A stretch of 48,226 nucleotides of DNA from assembly GCA_018827205.1 (NCBI GenBank), contig JAHJXZ010000120.1, positions 1-48,226 of the forward strand. Reading direction: 5' to 3'. The first letter of the stretch is position 1; every line of letters starts with the position of its first letter. Source of the DNA: Gammaproteobacteria bacterium (lineage in GTDB: Bacteria > Pseudomonadota > Gammaproteobacteria > Pseudomonadales > Pseudomonadaceae). The notes below the pieces were generated by a model. That model saw nothing but the letters and a program-made list of their open reading frames with translations, did no database searches and was not told where the DNA came from. Shown piece by piece: positions 35,051 through 42,858 of the stretch. A program made the position numbers and the translations under genes.

Positions 35051-35235
35051 GGCTGAAAAACGTAGGCGAGGCAGGCAAGACAAGGCAAAAACGGCCGAGG
35101 AAACGGAGTTTACGAGCTGTAAATGAGCATGACTCGTTTCACTCGCCCTTCGGGTCGCGCTGAAGCGCGTTAGCCGCAAGCGGCTTGCCGAGGCCGTTTT
35201 TAACGCAGGATTGGCAACGCAGGTAGTTTTTCAAC
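35051..35235. repeat. Dispersed structured repeat, copy 2
   Basis: About 185 bases, same orientation and central block as the copy at 12349. Outer arms GGCTGAAAAAC and GTTTTTCAAC are complementary. Inner arms AAAAACGGCC (35087-35096) and GGCCGTTTTT (35192-35201) pair perfectly and differ from copy 1 on both sides. The right end overlaps the TGA stop of the DUF1569 gene. Otherwise the 302-base gap holds nothing. Confidence 0.85.
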
Positions 35236-35767
35236 TATCTGCAAGGCGGATCAGGCTTAGGTGGTTGTACAGATGCAACACATGCGCCTGGGCATAGTCG
35301 GCATGGTTAAGCGCGCCGTAGGCGAAATGTGGCTGCAGCTCGCCCTGATAGGCGGCGAAATCGGCAAAGGCCTGCTGCAAACGCTGCAACGCCTGCGCCT
35401 GGCTGGCCGGTGAGGCCAAGGCGGCAGCACCGGGGATGGCTTCATCCAGCGGATGGCGCATGGCTCCACGCGCGGCAAATACGCTAAATGCCAGCGGACC
35501 GACGCTGCTACGGAACCAGCCTGGCTTGAGCGCAGGATAACCGCTGATGGAGTACTCGATACTTTGCGCACAGTGGTTAAACACCTCGGCCGGGCTCCAG
35601 CCCTTGAGGCTAACCAATTCACGATCCGCCAGCTTGGCCAGTACTTGCTGCGCGCCCTTAATGCTCACGGCAGCGGAGGCCAATCCTGTGGGCAAGGCCC
35701 AAAAACCCGCCCCCAACACGCCCACACCCGCCAAAACCGCGCCCTTCAAGACTGTACGTCGCTGCAT
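35231..35767 (-). CDS. DUF1569 protein with Tat-like signal
   Basis: 178 residues. The start MQRRTVLKGAVLAGVGVLGAG has an RRTVLK twin-arginine-like motif and a hydrophobic stretch. The body matches DUF1569 of the DinB-like superfamily (LKGWSPAEVFNHCAQSIEYSI, YGALNHADYAQAHVLHLYNHLSL, with potential metal-binding His). Probably exported folded. It begins 2 bp after the alpha/beta hydrolase gene and is co-transcribed with it. Confidence 0.8.
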   Translation of the reverse strand: MQRRTVLKGAVLAGVGVLGAGFWALPTGLASAAVSIKGAQQVLAKLADRELVSLKGWSPAEVFNHCAQSIEYSISGYPALKPGWFRSSVGPLAFSVFAARGAMRHPLDEAIPGAAALASPASQAQALQRLQQAFADFAAYQGELQPHFAYGALNHADYAQAHVLHLYNHLSLIRLADS

Positions 35768-35769
35768 GC

Positions 35770-36651
35770 TTAAGTCTCTAGTCGTTCACGAAATTGTAAG
35801 TAATGCTCAAGCACCTCTGCGGGCGCCTCGGTCTGCGGATAATGGCCAATGCCTTCCAGTAGCACAGTGTCCGGCTTGGCAATCAACTCACGGTAACGCT
35901 CCACCATATGTGCACCAGATATCGGATCGACAGCGCCATCAATAATCCGCATCGGCACAGCGGTGGCCTGCATCGCTGCAACCCAACGGTCACGGTTGAC
36001 GCGGCGCTCGGGCATATAGCGGATCAATCGATGCATCACCGCAGGACCGTTATTGGCGGCAATCAGACTCCAGAAATCATCCAGCTCGCTGGCGCTTGGC
36101 TGGGTATGCGGGCCGAATACCTGGGCAAAGCTGGCGGCCAGCTTCTTGCGGCTGAACAATCGGCCGATCAACGGACCAATGGGGCTGAGCAGCAGCTTCT
36201 GCACCAGCACCGGATGGTGGGTTTCCGGAAACAGCCCGCCATTGAGAAACACACAGCTGGACAGCGCGATGCGCCCGTCCTGATGCCGCGCCAGCAGCTC
36301 CTGCGCCACGCTGTCGCCATAATCATGGGCCAGCACATGAACCGGCTTATCAACACCCAGGTGCGCCAGCAGCGCCTGTTGCAGATCGGCCTGTTCCAGC
36401 AGGCTGTAGGCATGCCCGCGTGGTTTGGCCGAGTCGCCAAAGCCGAGCATGTCGCAGGCAATCACCCGATAACGCGCGGTCAATGGGGTCCACAGGTAAT
36501 GCCAGTCCCAGCTGGCGGTGGGGAACCCATGGATCAGCAACAGCGGCTCGCCCTGCCCGGCGGTCCAGTAGCGGATGCTGTGGCCGTTAAAGCGCAAATC
36601 CTGCCCCGCGCTGCGCCAGCTCGCCAGGGCAATCCCCGGCAGCGCACTCAT
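35770..36651 (-). CDS. Alpha/beta hydrolase (epoxide hydrolase-like)
   Basis: 293 residues. LLLIHGFPTASWDW (oxyanion region), nucleophile Asp110 in AHDYGDS, acid region IDGAVDPISG, base His in GIGHYPQTEAP. An Asp nucleophile is typical of epoxide hydrolases and dehalogenases. The Tyr after it (not Trp) makes a dehalogenase less likely. The start overlaps the aldolase gene by 4 bp. Confidence 0.87.
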   Translation of the reverse strand: MSALPGIALASWRSAGQDLRFNGHSIRYWTAGQGEPLLLIHGFPTASWDWHYLWTPLTARYRVIACDMLGFGDSAKPRGHAYSLLEQADLQQALLAHLGVDKPVHVLAHDYGDSVAQELLARHQDGRIALSSCVFLNGGLFPETHHPVLVQKLLLSPIGPLIGRLFSRKKLAASFAQVFGPHTQPSASELDDFWSLIAANNGPAVMHRLIRYMPERRVNRDRWVAAMQATAVPMRIIDGAVDPISGAHMVERYRELIAKPDTVLLEGIGHYPQTEAPAEVLEHYLQFRERLET

Positions 36652-37430
36652 GCGTCGTAACCTGGCATCTGCTGATCGAGCTTGCGCAGCAACGCCGGCC
36701 AGGCCAGCGAACCGCCCATGCCTTGTGCGCTTTTCATTACGCCCGCGACCATGGCCTTGGCGCCGTTGAGAATTTGCTGCGGAATATGGATCAGCTCAGC
36801 GCCGCCACTTTGCGCCATGACTTGAATCTCGCAGGCGCGCTGCAGGGTGAACATCATCAGAAAGGTATCGGCAATGCTATTGGAGGCTGTGAGCAGCCCA
36901 TGGTTAGGCAGGATCATAAAGTTCTTGTCGCCCAAATCGGCCTGCAAGCGCGCCTTCTCATCGTGATTCAGCGCCACGCCTTCATAGCCGTGATAGGCCA
37001 GGCTGGCGAGGACGAACAGCGACTGTTGTGACAACGGCAGCAGGCCCTGCTTCTGCGCAGATACGGCAATCCCTGCGGCCGTGTGGATATGCACCACGCA
37101 AGCCACATCGTGGCGCACTTCATGCACCGCGCTGTGGATGGTGTAACCGGCCGGGTTGATGCTAAAGGGGCTGTCCATCAGCTTGTTGCCGGCGAGATCA
37201 ATCTTCACCAGGCTGGAGGCGCTGATTTCATGGAACATCAAGCCGAAGGGGTTAATCAGGAACTCTTCAGTACCCGGAATCTTCGCCGAGATGTGAGTGA
37301 AGATCAGGTCATCCCAGCCATGCAGGGCAATCAAGCGGTAACACGCAGCCAGGTCGACGCGGGTCTGCCACTCGGCGGCAGAGACTTGATCCTTGAGGCT
37401 GACAACAGGCAGTGCGTGGGCAACGGTCAT
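36648..37430 (-). CDS. Class II aldolase/adducin family protein
   Basis: 260 residues, aldolase II fold. FTHISAKIPGTEEFLINPFG, the metal-binding HIHTAAG, and NHGLLTASNSIADTF with the third His. The closest annotated relatives are often decarboxylases or aldolases of unknown substrate. It is the first gene of the aldolase-hydrolase-DUF1569 operon. Confidence 0.87.
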   Translation of the reverse strand: MTVAHALPVVSLKDQVSAAEWQTRVDLAACYRLIALHGWDDLIFTHISAKIPGTEEFLINPFGLMFHEISASSLVKIDLAGNKLMDSPFSINPAGYTIHSAVHEVRHDVACVVHIHTAAGIAVSAQKQGLLPLSQQSLFVLASLAYHGYEGVALNHDEKARLQADLGDKNFMILPNHGLLTASNSIADTFLMMFTLQRACEIQVMAQSGGAELIHIPQQILNGAKAMVAGVMKSAQGMGGSLAWPALLRKLDQQMPGYDA

Positions 37431-37531
37431 GATCGATTCCTCGGCATTCTTGTTATTGAAGTGCCAAGGAGTCTAGCGAGGGTTGCGGTAAAAGTGAGTC
37501 GCTCTGGCGGCCAGCGTGGTGGCCTTGCGGG

Positions 37532-37999
37532 TCAAACCAGTTCGGGGTGCAACTGCGCGAGCATGGGCCAGTCGCGTTGAGCCTGGGAATCTTCACTGAG
37601 CAGCTGGAAGCCGGCAAAGTCGAAACCCGGCGTTACTGTGCAACCAACCAGGGTAAACGCCCCGCGACTGCGTGCGGCCTGCCAGGCATGGGCCGGCACC
37701 AGGCGCTGTGGCAGTTGGCCGATAGCCACCGGTCCTAAACGCGCACAACGCACCGCATCCGGCTGCTCAGCCAGCAGCAGCTCCAGCGGCGCGCCTTCAT
37801 AAAAGTGCCAAAGCTCGTCGGCATCCACCCGATGCCAGCGGCTAACCGCCCCTGCTGGCAGCAGGAAGATGATCGCCGTGCCGCACAGCCGGCCACTGTC
37901 CAGCTGCGCAGAAGACTCATACAGACGGCGGTAATAACCGCCTTCGGGATGGGCCTGCAGCTGCAGCGCCGTGATCAGCTCCAGCGCGCGCGGATGCAT
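37532..37999 (-). CDS. Cupin, DUF985 family
   Basis: 155 residues. AHPEGGYYRRLYES near the start, the cupin strands WHRVDADELWHFYEG and GAFTLVGCTVTPGFDF typical of DUF985. Function unknown. The ATG overlaps the flavodoxin TGA by one base (TGATG), so the two genes form an operon. Confidence 0.88.
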   Translation of the reverse strand: MHPRALELITALQLQAHPEGGYYRRLYESSAQLDSGRLCGTAIIFLLPAGAVSRWHRVDADELWHFYEGAPLELLLAEQPDAVRCARLGPVAIGQLPQRLVPAHAWQAARSRGAFTLVGCTVTPGFDFAGFQLLSEDSQAQRDWPMLAQLHPELV

Positions 38000-38451
38000 C
38001 AGCCTTGCAACGCTGTAATAAAGTCGGCCAGCCAGGGCTCGGCGTCGCTTTCCGGGGTCACGCTTTCGCTGCTATCCAGGCGCAGCATGGGTTGAACCTC
38101 ACGGATGCCCAGCTCGGCATACAGTTCGCGCACCAGTTCGCCACCGCCACAGAAGGTATCGCCATAACTGGAATCGCCCAGGGCAATCACCCCGCCCGGC
38201 AAGCTGCTCCAGGCCGGCAGATGGTCACGGATGGCGTAGTACAAAGGCTGCAGGTTATCCGGCAATTCGCCCATGCCGGTGGTTGAGGTCACCGCCAGAA
38301 ACGCCTCGGGGGCAAAGGCCTGCATATCCGTCAGGCTGGCGCGCGGGTTGTGCCAGGCCTCATGGCCGGCTGCGTTGAGCAGGCGCTCGGCGTGGCGGGC
38401 AACTTCCTCGGCGGTGCCGTACACCGAACCGGAAAGGATGGCGATCTTCAT
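37999..38451 (-). CDS. MioC-like flavodoxin
   Basis: 150 residues. The FMN phosphate loop is SGSVYGTAEEVA (7-18), then TSTTGMGELPDN and LGDSSYGDTFCGGG, the second and third FMN contacts. A small electron carrier. P. aeruginosa has, to my memory, a similar flavodoxin near its folM-folE-folX genes. GGAG is seven bases upstream. It is divergent from the LOV gene (113 bp apart). Confidence 0.9.
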   Translation of the reverse strand: MKIAILSGSVYGTAEEVARHAERLLNAAGHEAWHNPRASLTDMQAFAPEAFLAVTSTTGMGELPDNLQPLYYAIRDHLPAWSSLPGGVIALGDSSYGDTFCGGGELVRELYAELGIREVQPMLRLDSSESVTPESDAEPWLADFITALQG

Positions 38452-38564
38452 GCAAAACTCCGAAACAGTCAGAACCAAATCGATAGGCCAGGCATTATGC
38501 CGCAAGTAGACAGCCCGCCCGGATGTTTTAGAATGCAGCCGGACATAGCCTGGGAAATCGCCTC

Positions 38565-39026
38565 ATGATCAACGCCAAACTGCTGCAACTGGTGATCAAC
38601 GCCTCCAACGACGGCATCGTGGTGGCCGAACAGGAAGGTGACGACAACATCCTGATCTATGCCAACCCCGCCTTTGAAAAGCTCACCGGCTACGCCAGCG
38701 AAGACATCCTCTACCAGGATTGCCGTTTCCTGCAGGCCGGCGACCGCGACCAAGTGGGCCTGGATGCCATCCGTGAAGCGGTGAAGATGCACCGCCCGTG
38801 CCGGCAGATCATCCGCAACTACCGTAAAGATGGCAGCGTGTTCTGGAACGAACTGTCGATCACCCCGGTAGTGAATGACGCCGACCAACTGACCTACTAC
38901 ATAGGCATCCAGAAGAATGTCACCGAGCAGGTGCAGGCGCAGGAGCGGGTCAAAGAGCTGGAAATTGAACTGGCCGAACTCAAGGCCGAGCTAGCCCGTT
39001 TGCAGGCGACGACCGGTAATAACTAA
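38565..39026 (+). CDS. Short LOV blue-light photoreceptor
   Basis: 153 residues. A single LOV (PAS-subfamily) domain with photoactive Cys53 in YQDCRFLQAGDRDQ, flavin-contacting RNYRKDGSVFWNELSITPV and Gln in IGIQKNV. A ~30-residue C-terminal coiled helix (KELEIELAELKAELARL) follows, with no effector domain. The whole chain is very like P. putida SB1-LOV, including the Cys position. The flavin forms a cysteinyl adduct under blue light. In P. putida such a protein is reported to act with a class II LitR; such a regulator is encoded 2.8 kb downstream here. Confidence 0.93.
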   Translation: MINAKLLQLVINASNDGIVVAEQEGDDNILIYANPAFEKLTGYASEDILYQDCRFLQAGDRDQVGLDAIREAVKMHRPCRQIIRNYRKDGSVFWNELSITPVVNDADQLTYYIGIQKNVTEQVQAQERVKELEIELAELKAELARLQATTGNN

Positions 39027-39036
39027 TCCCTATATA

Positions 39037-39075
39037 AGCGGTCACAACAGCTTCTAGAGCTTGATATAGACCGCT
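39037..39075 (+). promoter_or_regulatory. Inverted repeat in LOV-downstream leader
   Basis: AGCGGTC (39037-39043) and GACCGCT (39069-39075) pair perfectly and end three bases before the next start codon. The inner part has AGCT...AGCT. As RNA it would form a hairpin covering the ribosome-landing region. Confidence 0.5.
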
Positions 39076-39078
39076 CCC

Positions 39079-39690
39079 ATGCAAGAACAGGCACTCCTGA
39101 CCCAGGCAGAACTGGCCTTTATCCGCCAGTTGCACCAGCCCGCACCCGCCGAGCAGCGCAGCCAGCCGCGCCTGCCGGTTGATATTGGCAAGCAGCTCAG
39201 CGAAATGCTGTCGCGCTATACGGCCAATGAGCCGCTGAGCCTGCATGCACACATCGCCAACCAACGCCTGACCTTCGATCTGCATCTCGGCCAGGACGAA
39301 CAGAGCACGCCCTGCCTACAGCTCAGCGCCCCACAGATTTTCGATGAAGGCGAAATCAACCGCGCCTGGCGCTCGCCCCTGCACGAGCCGTTGCCGCTGC
39401 ATACGCCAAGTGCGCAACCAAGCAACCTGTGGATTCATCAACTGTCGATGAATGGCGCACTGATCGAACATCGGGCACGCCGCAAGGCGCCCAAGCACTT
39501 CCACCTGGTATTGCCGGTGGACGAGCACACCCCGATTGCCGTGGCTGGGGTTTTCGTCCGTGAAACTGAGGACGGCCTGCTGGCCTACCAACTGCACACC
39601 CTCGACCCGCAAAGCGATGAACAGCTGCGCCAGTTTATCTACCAGCAACACCTGCAGCAGGAACAACAGCGCCATGCTGGGAGCCGCTGA
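39079..39690 (+). CDS. Hypothetical protein downstream of LOV (weak PilZ resemblance)
   Basis: 203 residues, unrecognised. No signal peptide or membrane helix. An RSQPR (RxxxR) near residue 28 and WIHQLSMNGALIEHR (QxSxxG) near 122 recall PilZ motifs but are too far apart for a normal PilZ domain. The C-terminus (QFIYQQHLQQEQQ) is helical. It starts 52 bp after the LOV gene. The ATG has no clear Shine-Dalgarno, and an inverted repeat AGCGGTC...GACCGCT (39037-39075) lies right before it. A c-di-GMP link is speculative. Confidence 0.6.
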   Translation: MQEQALLTQAELAFIRQLHQPAPAEQRSQPRLPVDIGKQLSEMLSRYTANEPLSLHAHIANQRLTFDLHLGQDEQSTPCLQLSAPQIFDEGEINRAWRSPLHEPLPLHTPSAQPSNLWIHQLSMNGALIEHRARRKAPKHFHLVLPVDEHTPIAVAGVFVRETEDGLLAYQLHTLDPQSDEQLRQFIYQQHLQQEQQRHAGSR

Positions 39691-39710
39691 TGCCCTGATA
39701 AATTTCGGGC

Positions 39711-39737
39711 AAAAAAAGACCCGCAATCAGGCGGGCC
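39711..39737 (-). terminator. Rho-independent terminator of the acyl-CoA dehydrogenase
   Basis: Minus strand CCCGC/GCGGG stem followed by TCTTTTTTT, about 90 bases after the stop. A second hairpin GCAGGAG-AAA-CTCCTGC at 39744-39760 precedes it. Confidence 0.75.
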
Positions 39738-39827
39738 TAAAGTGCAGGAGAAACTCCTGCAGCAGGGATAAAAAAATCCGATAGCCGAAAGGGCGGTACA
39801 CGCTGGCTACCGGATTGCGCAGTCGTT

Positions 39828-41606
39828 TCAGGCAGCAAATTCCTCTTCGCTAAAGGCCATCAGCGTGGCTTTGCCGGCCTTGACCTCAGCCAGCAGGCTG
39901 TCGGTTTCAGTCAGAATGCGCGCCATAAAGAAATCCGCAGACTTCAGCTTGGCGCCGTAGAACAGGGTTTCCGTGCTGCCGGCCGCCAACTTGGCCTTGG
40001 CCACAGCAGCCATGCGCGCCCACATCCAGGCCAGACTGGTCAGGGCAAACAGGCGCAGGTAAGGCGTTGCAGCCGCACCGGCCTGCTCGGGGTCTTTCAT
40101 CCCCTCGCTGGCAATCCACAGCGTGGCCTGCTGCAACTGCTTGAGCGCAGCACCTACTGCAGCCACATGCTCAGCCTCGGCGTTGGTCTTGAGCCAACCT
40201 TCGACCAGAGCAAAGTAATTGCGTACCGCGCGGCCGCCACCCAGGCCCAACTTGCGACCAACCAGATCCAGCGCCTGGATGCCATTAGTGCCTTCGTAGA
40301 TGCGGGTAATCCGGCAATCGCGTACCAGCTGCTCGATGCCCCAATCTTCAGTGAAGCCGGAGCCACCGAGCACCTGCAGGCCCTCATTGGCACAGTTGAA
40401 TCCTTCGTCAGTGAGGAAGGACTTCACCACCGGAGTCAGCAGCTGCACCAGATCATCGGCCTGCTCGCGCACCGCAGAGTCTTCGTGATCATGGGCAACG
40501 TCTTCGTGTAGGCCAGTGAAGTAGGCCAGCGCGCGGCAACCTTCGATCATCACCTTCTGACGCAGCAACATGCGCCGTACATCCGGGTGCACGATGATCG
40601 GGTCAGCCGGCTTATCCGCTGCTTTCGGGCCGGATAGCGAGCGGCTCTGCAAGCGTTCTTTGGCAAAACCGAGGCTGACCTGATAGGCACTTTCAGCAAT
40701 GCCAAGGCCTTGCATGCCGACCATCAGACGCGCTGAGTTCATCATGGTGAACATGCATTTGAGGCCCTTGTTCGGCTCGCCGATCAGCCAACCCTGCGCG
40801 CCTTCGAAATTCATTACGCAGGTGGCAGAGCCCTTGATACCCATCTTGTGCTCCAAGCCACCACAGAACGCCGGGTTGCGGCTGCCGTCCTCGAGGAACT
40901 TGGGCACGAGGAACAGCGAAATGCCTTTGACGCTGTCCGGTGCATCCGGCAACTTGGCCAGGACCAGGTGCAGAATATTGTCGGCCAGATCGTGCTCACC
41001 GCCGGTGATCCAGATCTTGGTGCCGCTGATGGCATAACTGCCGTCAGCCTGCGGCACGGCGCGGGTCCGAATCAGACCCAGGTCAGTGCCACACTGCGGC
41101 TCGGTCAGGCACATTGTGCCGGTCCATTCGCCACTGATCAGTTTCGGCAGATAGCGCTCCTGCAACTCACGAGCACCGTGGGCCGTCAATGCGTTGATCG
41201 CGCCATGAGTCAGGCCTGGGTACATGCCCAATGACAGGTTGGCCGAGCAAACCATCTCTTCGACCATCATGTTCAGCACATGGGGCAGGCCCTGGCCACC
41301 GAACTCGGGGGTACAGGCCAGTGCGGTCCAGCCGCCTTCGGCGAACTGTTGGTAAGCAGCGCGGAAACCGTCAGGCGCCTTTACCGATTTGCTTTGCGGG
41401 TCGTAATGGCAACCCTGCTTGTCGCCTGGCCCGTTAAGCGGGGCCAGTACGTTTTCCGCCAGCTTGGCGGCTTCTTCTAGAATGGCGCCACCGAGGTCGT
41501 CTCCGAACTCGCGCTGACTAGGCAGCGACTGCAAGGTGGCATAAGCGTCGAGCACCTCGTCAAAAACGAAACGCATATCTCGAAGGGGTGCGCGGTATTG
41601 GGTCAT
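39828..41606 (-). CDS. Acyl-CoA dehydrogenase, large C-terminal-extended type
   Basis: 592 residues. MCLTEPQCGTDLGLIRTRA, KIWITGGEHD, LMVGMQGLGIAESAYQ, DWGIEQLVRDCRI and the flavin/active-site YEGTNGIQALDLVGRK are those of the ~600-residue branch (DmdC-like/FadE5-like) with an extra C-terminal domain. It oxidises an acyl-CoA, possibly 3-methylmercaptopropionyl-CoA or a long-chain ester. The promoter region is filled with TGTACA/TATACA half-sites, suggesting control by the LitR-type regulator encoded upstream. Confidence 0.92.
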   Translation of the reverse strand: MTQYRAPLRDMRFVFDEVLDAYATLQSLPSQREFGDDLGGAILEEAAKLAENVLAPLNGPGDKQGCHYDPQSKSVKAPDGFRAAYQQFAEGGWTALACTPEFGGQGLPHVLNMMVEEMVCSANLSLGMYPGLTHGAINALTAHGARELQERYLPKLISGEWTGTMCLTEPQCGTDLGLIRTRAVPQADGSYAISGTKIWITGGEHDLADNILHLVLAKLPDAPDSVKGISLFLVPKFLEDGSRNPAFCGGLEHKMGIKGSATCVMNFEGAQGWLIGEPNKGLKCMFTMMNSARLMVGMQGLGIAESAYQVSLGFAKERLQSRSLSGPKAADKPADPIIVHPDVRRMLLRQKVMIEGCRALAYFTGLHEDVAHDHEDSAVREQADDLVQLLTPVVKSFLTDEGFNCANEGLQVLGGSGFTEDWGIEQLVRDCRITRIYEGTNGIQALDLVGRKLGLGGGRAVRNYFALVEGWLKTNAEAEHVAAVGAALKQLQQATLWIASEGMKDPEQAGAAATPYLRLFALTSLAWMWARMAAVAKAKLAAGSTETLFYGAKLKSADFFMARILTETDSLLAEVKAGKATLMAFSEEEFAA

Positions 41607-41624
41607 GTTGCTGAGTCCTCAAGC

Positions 41625-41722
41625 TGTACAAGTGGATACAAGCTATACAAAAACAATCAATGTATAGCTTTTGTATAGCCTAGAGACCCAAATGGCAAGC
41701 AATTTTCTGTACAGGCCGTACA
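41625..41722. promoter_or_regulatory. LitR-type operator cluster upstream of acyl-CoA dehydrogenase
   Basis: A perfect inverted repeat GCTATACA (41642-41649) and TGTATAGC (41661-41668), 11 bases apart, lies 36-62 bases before the start codon. Extra half-sites are TGTACA (41625), GATACA (41635), TGTATA (41672), TGTACA (41708) and CGTACA (41717). This resembles the T(G/A)TACA...TGTA(C/T)A operators I remember for class II LitR. Confidence 0.65.
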
Positions 41723-41813
41723 ACTAATTGAAATCGGCAACAAATCGCAGGCACGCGAAAACGCGGCCACCATGACGGCGACCGGCTTATTCAGGCGTAT
41801 CTAATAGACGAAA

Positions 41814-42767
41814 TCAGGTATCCAGGTGGCCAGCCAGAAACTGCTGCAGACGGCGCTGCATCAGGCGCCCCTCATTCCCCAGGCAGGCAATCGGCGAACC
41901 ACTGAGGCTTTCCTCGGCTAAATCGGCACCATCGCCAGCCATCACCAGCGGGCAATCAAGTGCCAGCGCGAGGCGCGAGAGCACCTTGGGCAGATCATCA
42001 CTAGGCGGCTGATTGGAGAACAGCACCAGGGCCTGAGGCTGCATTTTTTCGCAGATCAAGGTCAGCTCCTCCAGCGGCTGCCCCAGCCCGAGCACACTGA
42101 CAGCGGTGTCGGCGCTGCTCAGCAACAACCCGGCCACTAGCAGTTCCAGCTCGCGGCAATGACCCGGCAAAGCCGCCAGCAGCACACGCTCCTCGACCTG
42201 GGCACGTAATACCTGCAGACGCTGCAGGGTACGGGCACGTAGGAAGGTGTCGAGAAACAGCCATTCGCTGGTCTGGCCGTATTCGTCCTGACGCAGCAGC
42301 AACTCCTGCCACAGCGGCATCAGGATGTCCTGAAACACCACCGGCAGCGGGTAACTGGAGAAAATCTGGCCATACAGGCGATCCAGGCGCAGCTCGTCGA
42401 AGGCGCTGATAGCGCGGCGCAGCTGGGCCTGCCACTCGCCCCACTCGCTGGCACTGATCTCTTCATAGACCGGTGAACTGGCCGCTTTGATTGAGCTGCT
42501 TTTGGCCAGAATCTTGCCAACTTTGCTCACCGCCACACCGCGCTCGATCCACGCCAGGATGCTGCGCACCGACTCGATATCCACCTGCGAATACAGGCGA
42601 TGACCGCTGTCGGTGCGGGTTGGCTGAATCAGCCCATAGCGCCGCTCCCAAGCCCGCAGGGTGACCGGATTAACGCCGGTCAGGCGCGCCACTTCACGAA
42701 TAGGAAATAGCTCTTCCTGCTTGAGGGCACTCGAAACGAGGGACGCAGTACCAACGTGATCGGACAT
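41814..42767 (-). CDS. MerR/LitR family regulator with degenerate B12-binding domain
   Basis: 317 residues. MerR helix-turn-helix LFPIREVARLTGVNPVTLRAWERRYGLI with GHRLYSQ, then a four-helix bundle (~115-185), then a Rossmann-like cobalamin-fold domain. Where CarH/LitR have ExHDLG, this protein reads PGHCRELELL, so the cobalt-ligating His appears replaced, as in class II LitR (PplR of P. putida). It is thus likely a repressor that answers light through a partner such as the LOV protein, not through B12. The inverted repeat in front of it suggests autoregulation. The first Met with this helix-turn-helix spacing was used. Confidence 0.85.
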   Translation of the reverse strand: MSDHVGTASLVSSALKQEELFPIREVARLTGVNPVTLRAWERRYGLIQPTRTDSGHRLYSQVDIESVRSILAWIERGVAVSKVGKILAKSSSIKAASSPVYEEISASEWGEWQAQLRRAISAFDELRLDRLYGQIFSSYPLPVVFQDILMPLWQELLLRQDEYGQTSEWLFLDTFLRARTLQRLQVLRAQVEERVLLAALPGHCRELELLVAGLLLSSADTAVSVLGLGQPLEELTLICEKMQPQALVLFSNQPPSDDLPKVLSRLALALDCPLVMAGDGADLAEESLSGSPIACLGNEGRLMQRRLQQFLAGHLDT

Positions 42768-42801
42768 GGGCGCAGGTATCACAGAAAAAATGTTGTACGC
42801 A

Positions 42802-42849
42802 TTGTAACTCAGCTATTTCCGGCATACTTTGTACAAGACTTATACAAAG
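42802..42849 (+). promoter_or_regulatory. Promoter/operator between LitR and DCC genes
   Basis: TTGTAA (42802-42807), 17-base spacer, TACTTT (42825-42830) reads toward the DCC gene. Overlapping its -10 is a perfect repeat CTTTGTA (42827-42833) and TACAAAG (42843-42849), which contains TGTACA and TATACA. A further TGTACG lies at 42794. A regulator bound here would block both divergent genes. Confidence 0.6.
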
Positions 42850-42858
42850 AGCTCACCC

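Noticed and set aside
35770..36651. Second haloalkane dehalogenase
   Set aside because: The residue after the nucleophile Asp is Tyr, not Trp, so halide binding is not supported.
39079..39690. Confident PilZ c-di-GMP receptor
   Set aside because: The RxxxR and QxSxxG motifs are about 90 residues apart and the Asp/Asn is missing; kept only as a weak resemblance.
41814..42767. B12-dependent CarH photoreceptor
   Set aside because: The cobalt-ligating His motif is not conserved, so autonomous B12 photosensing is unlikely.
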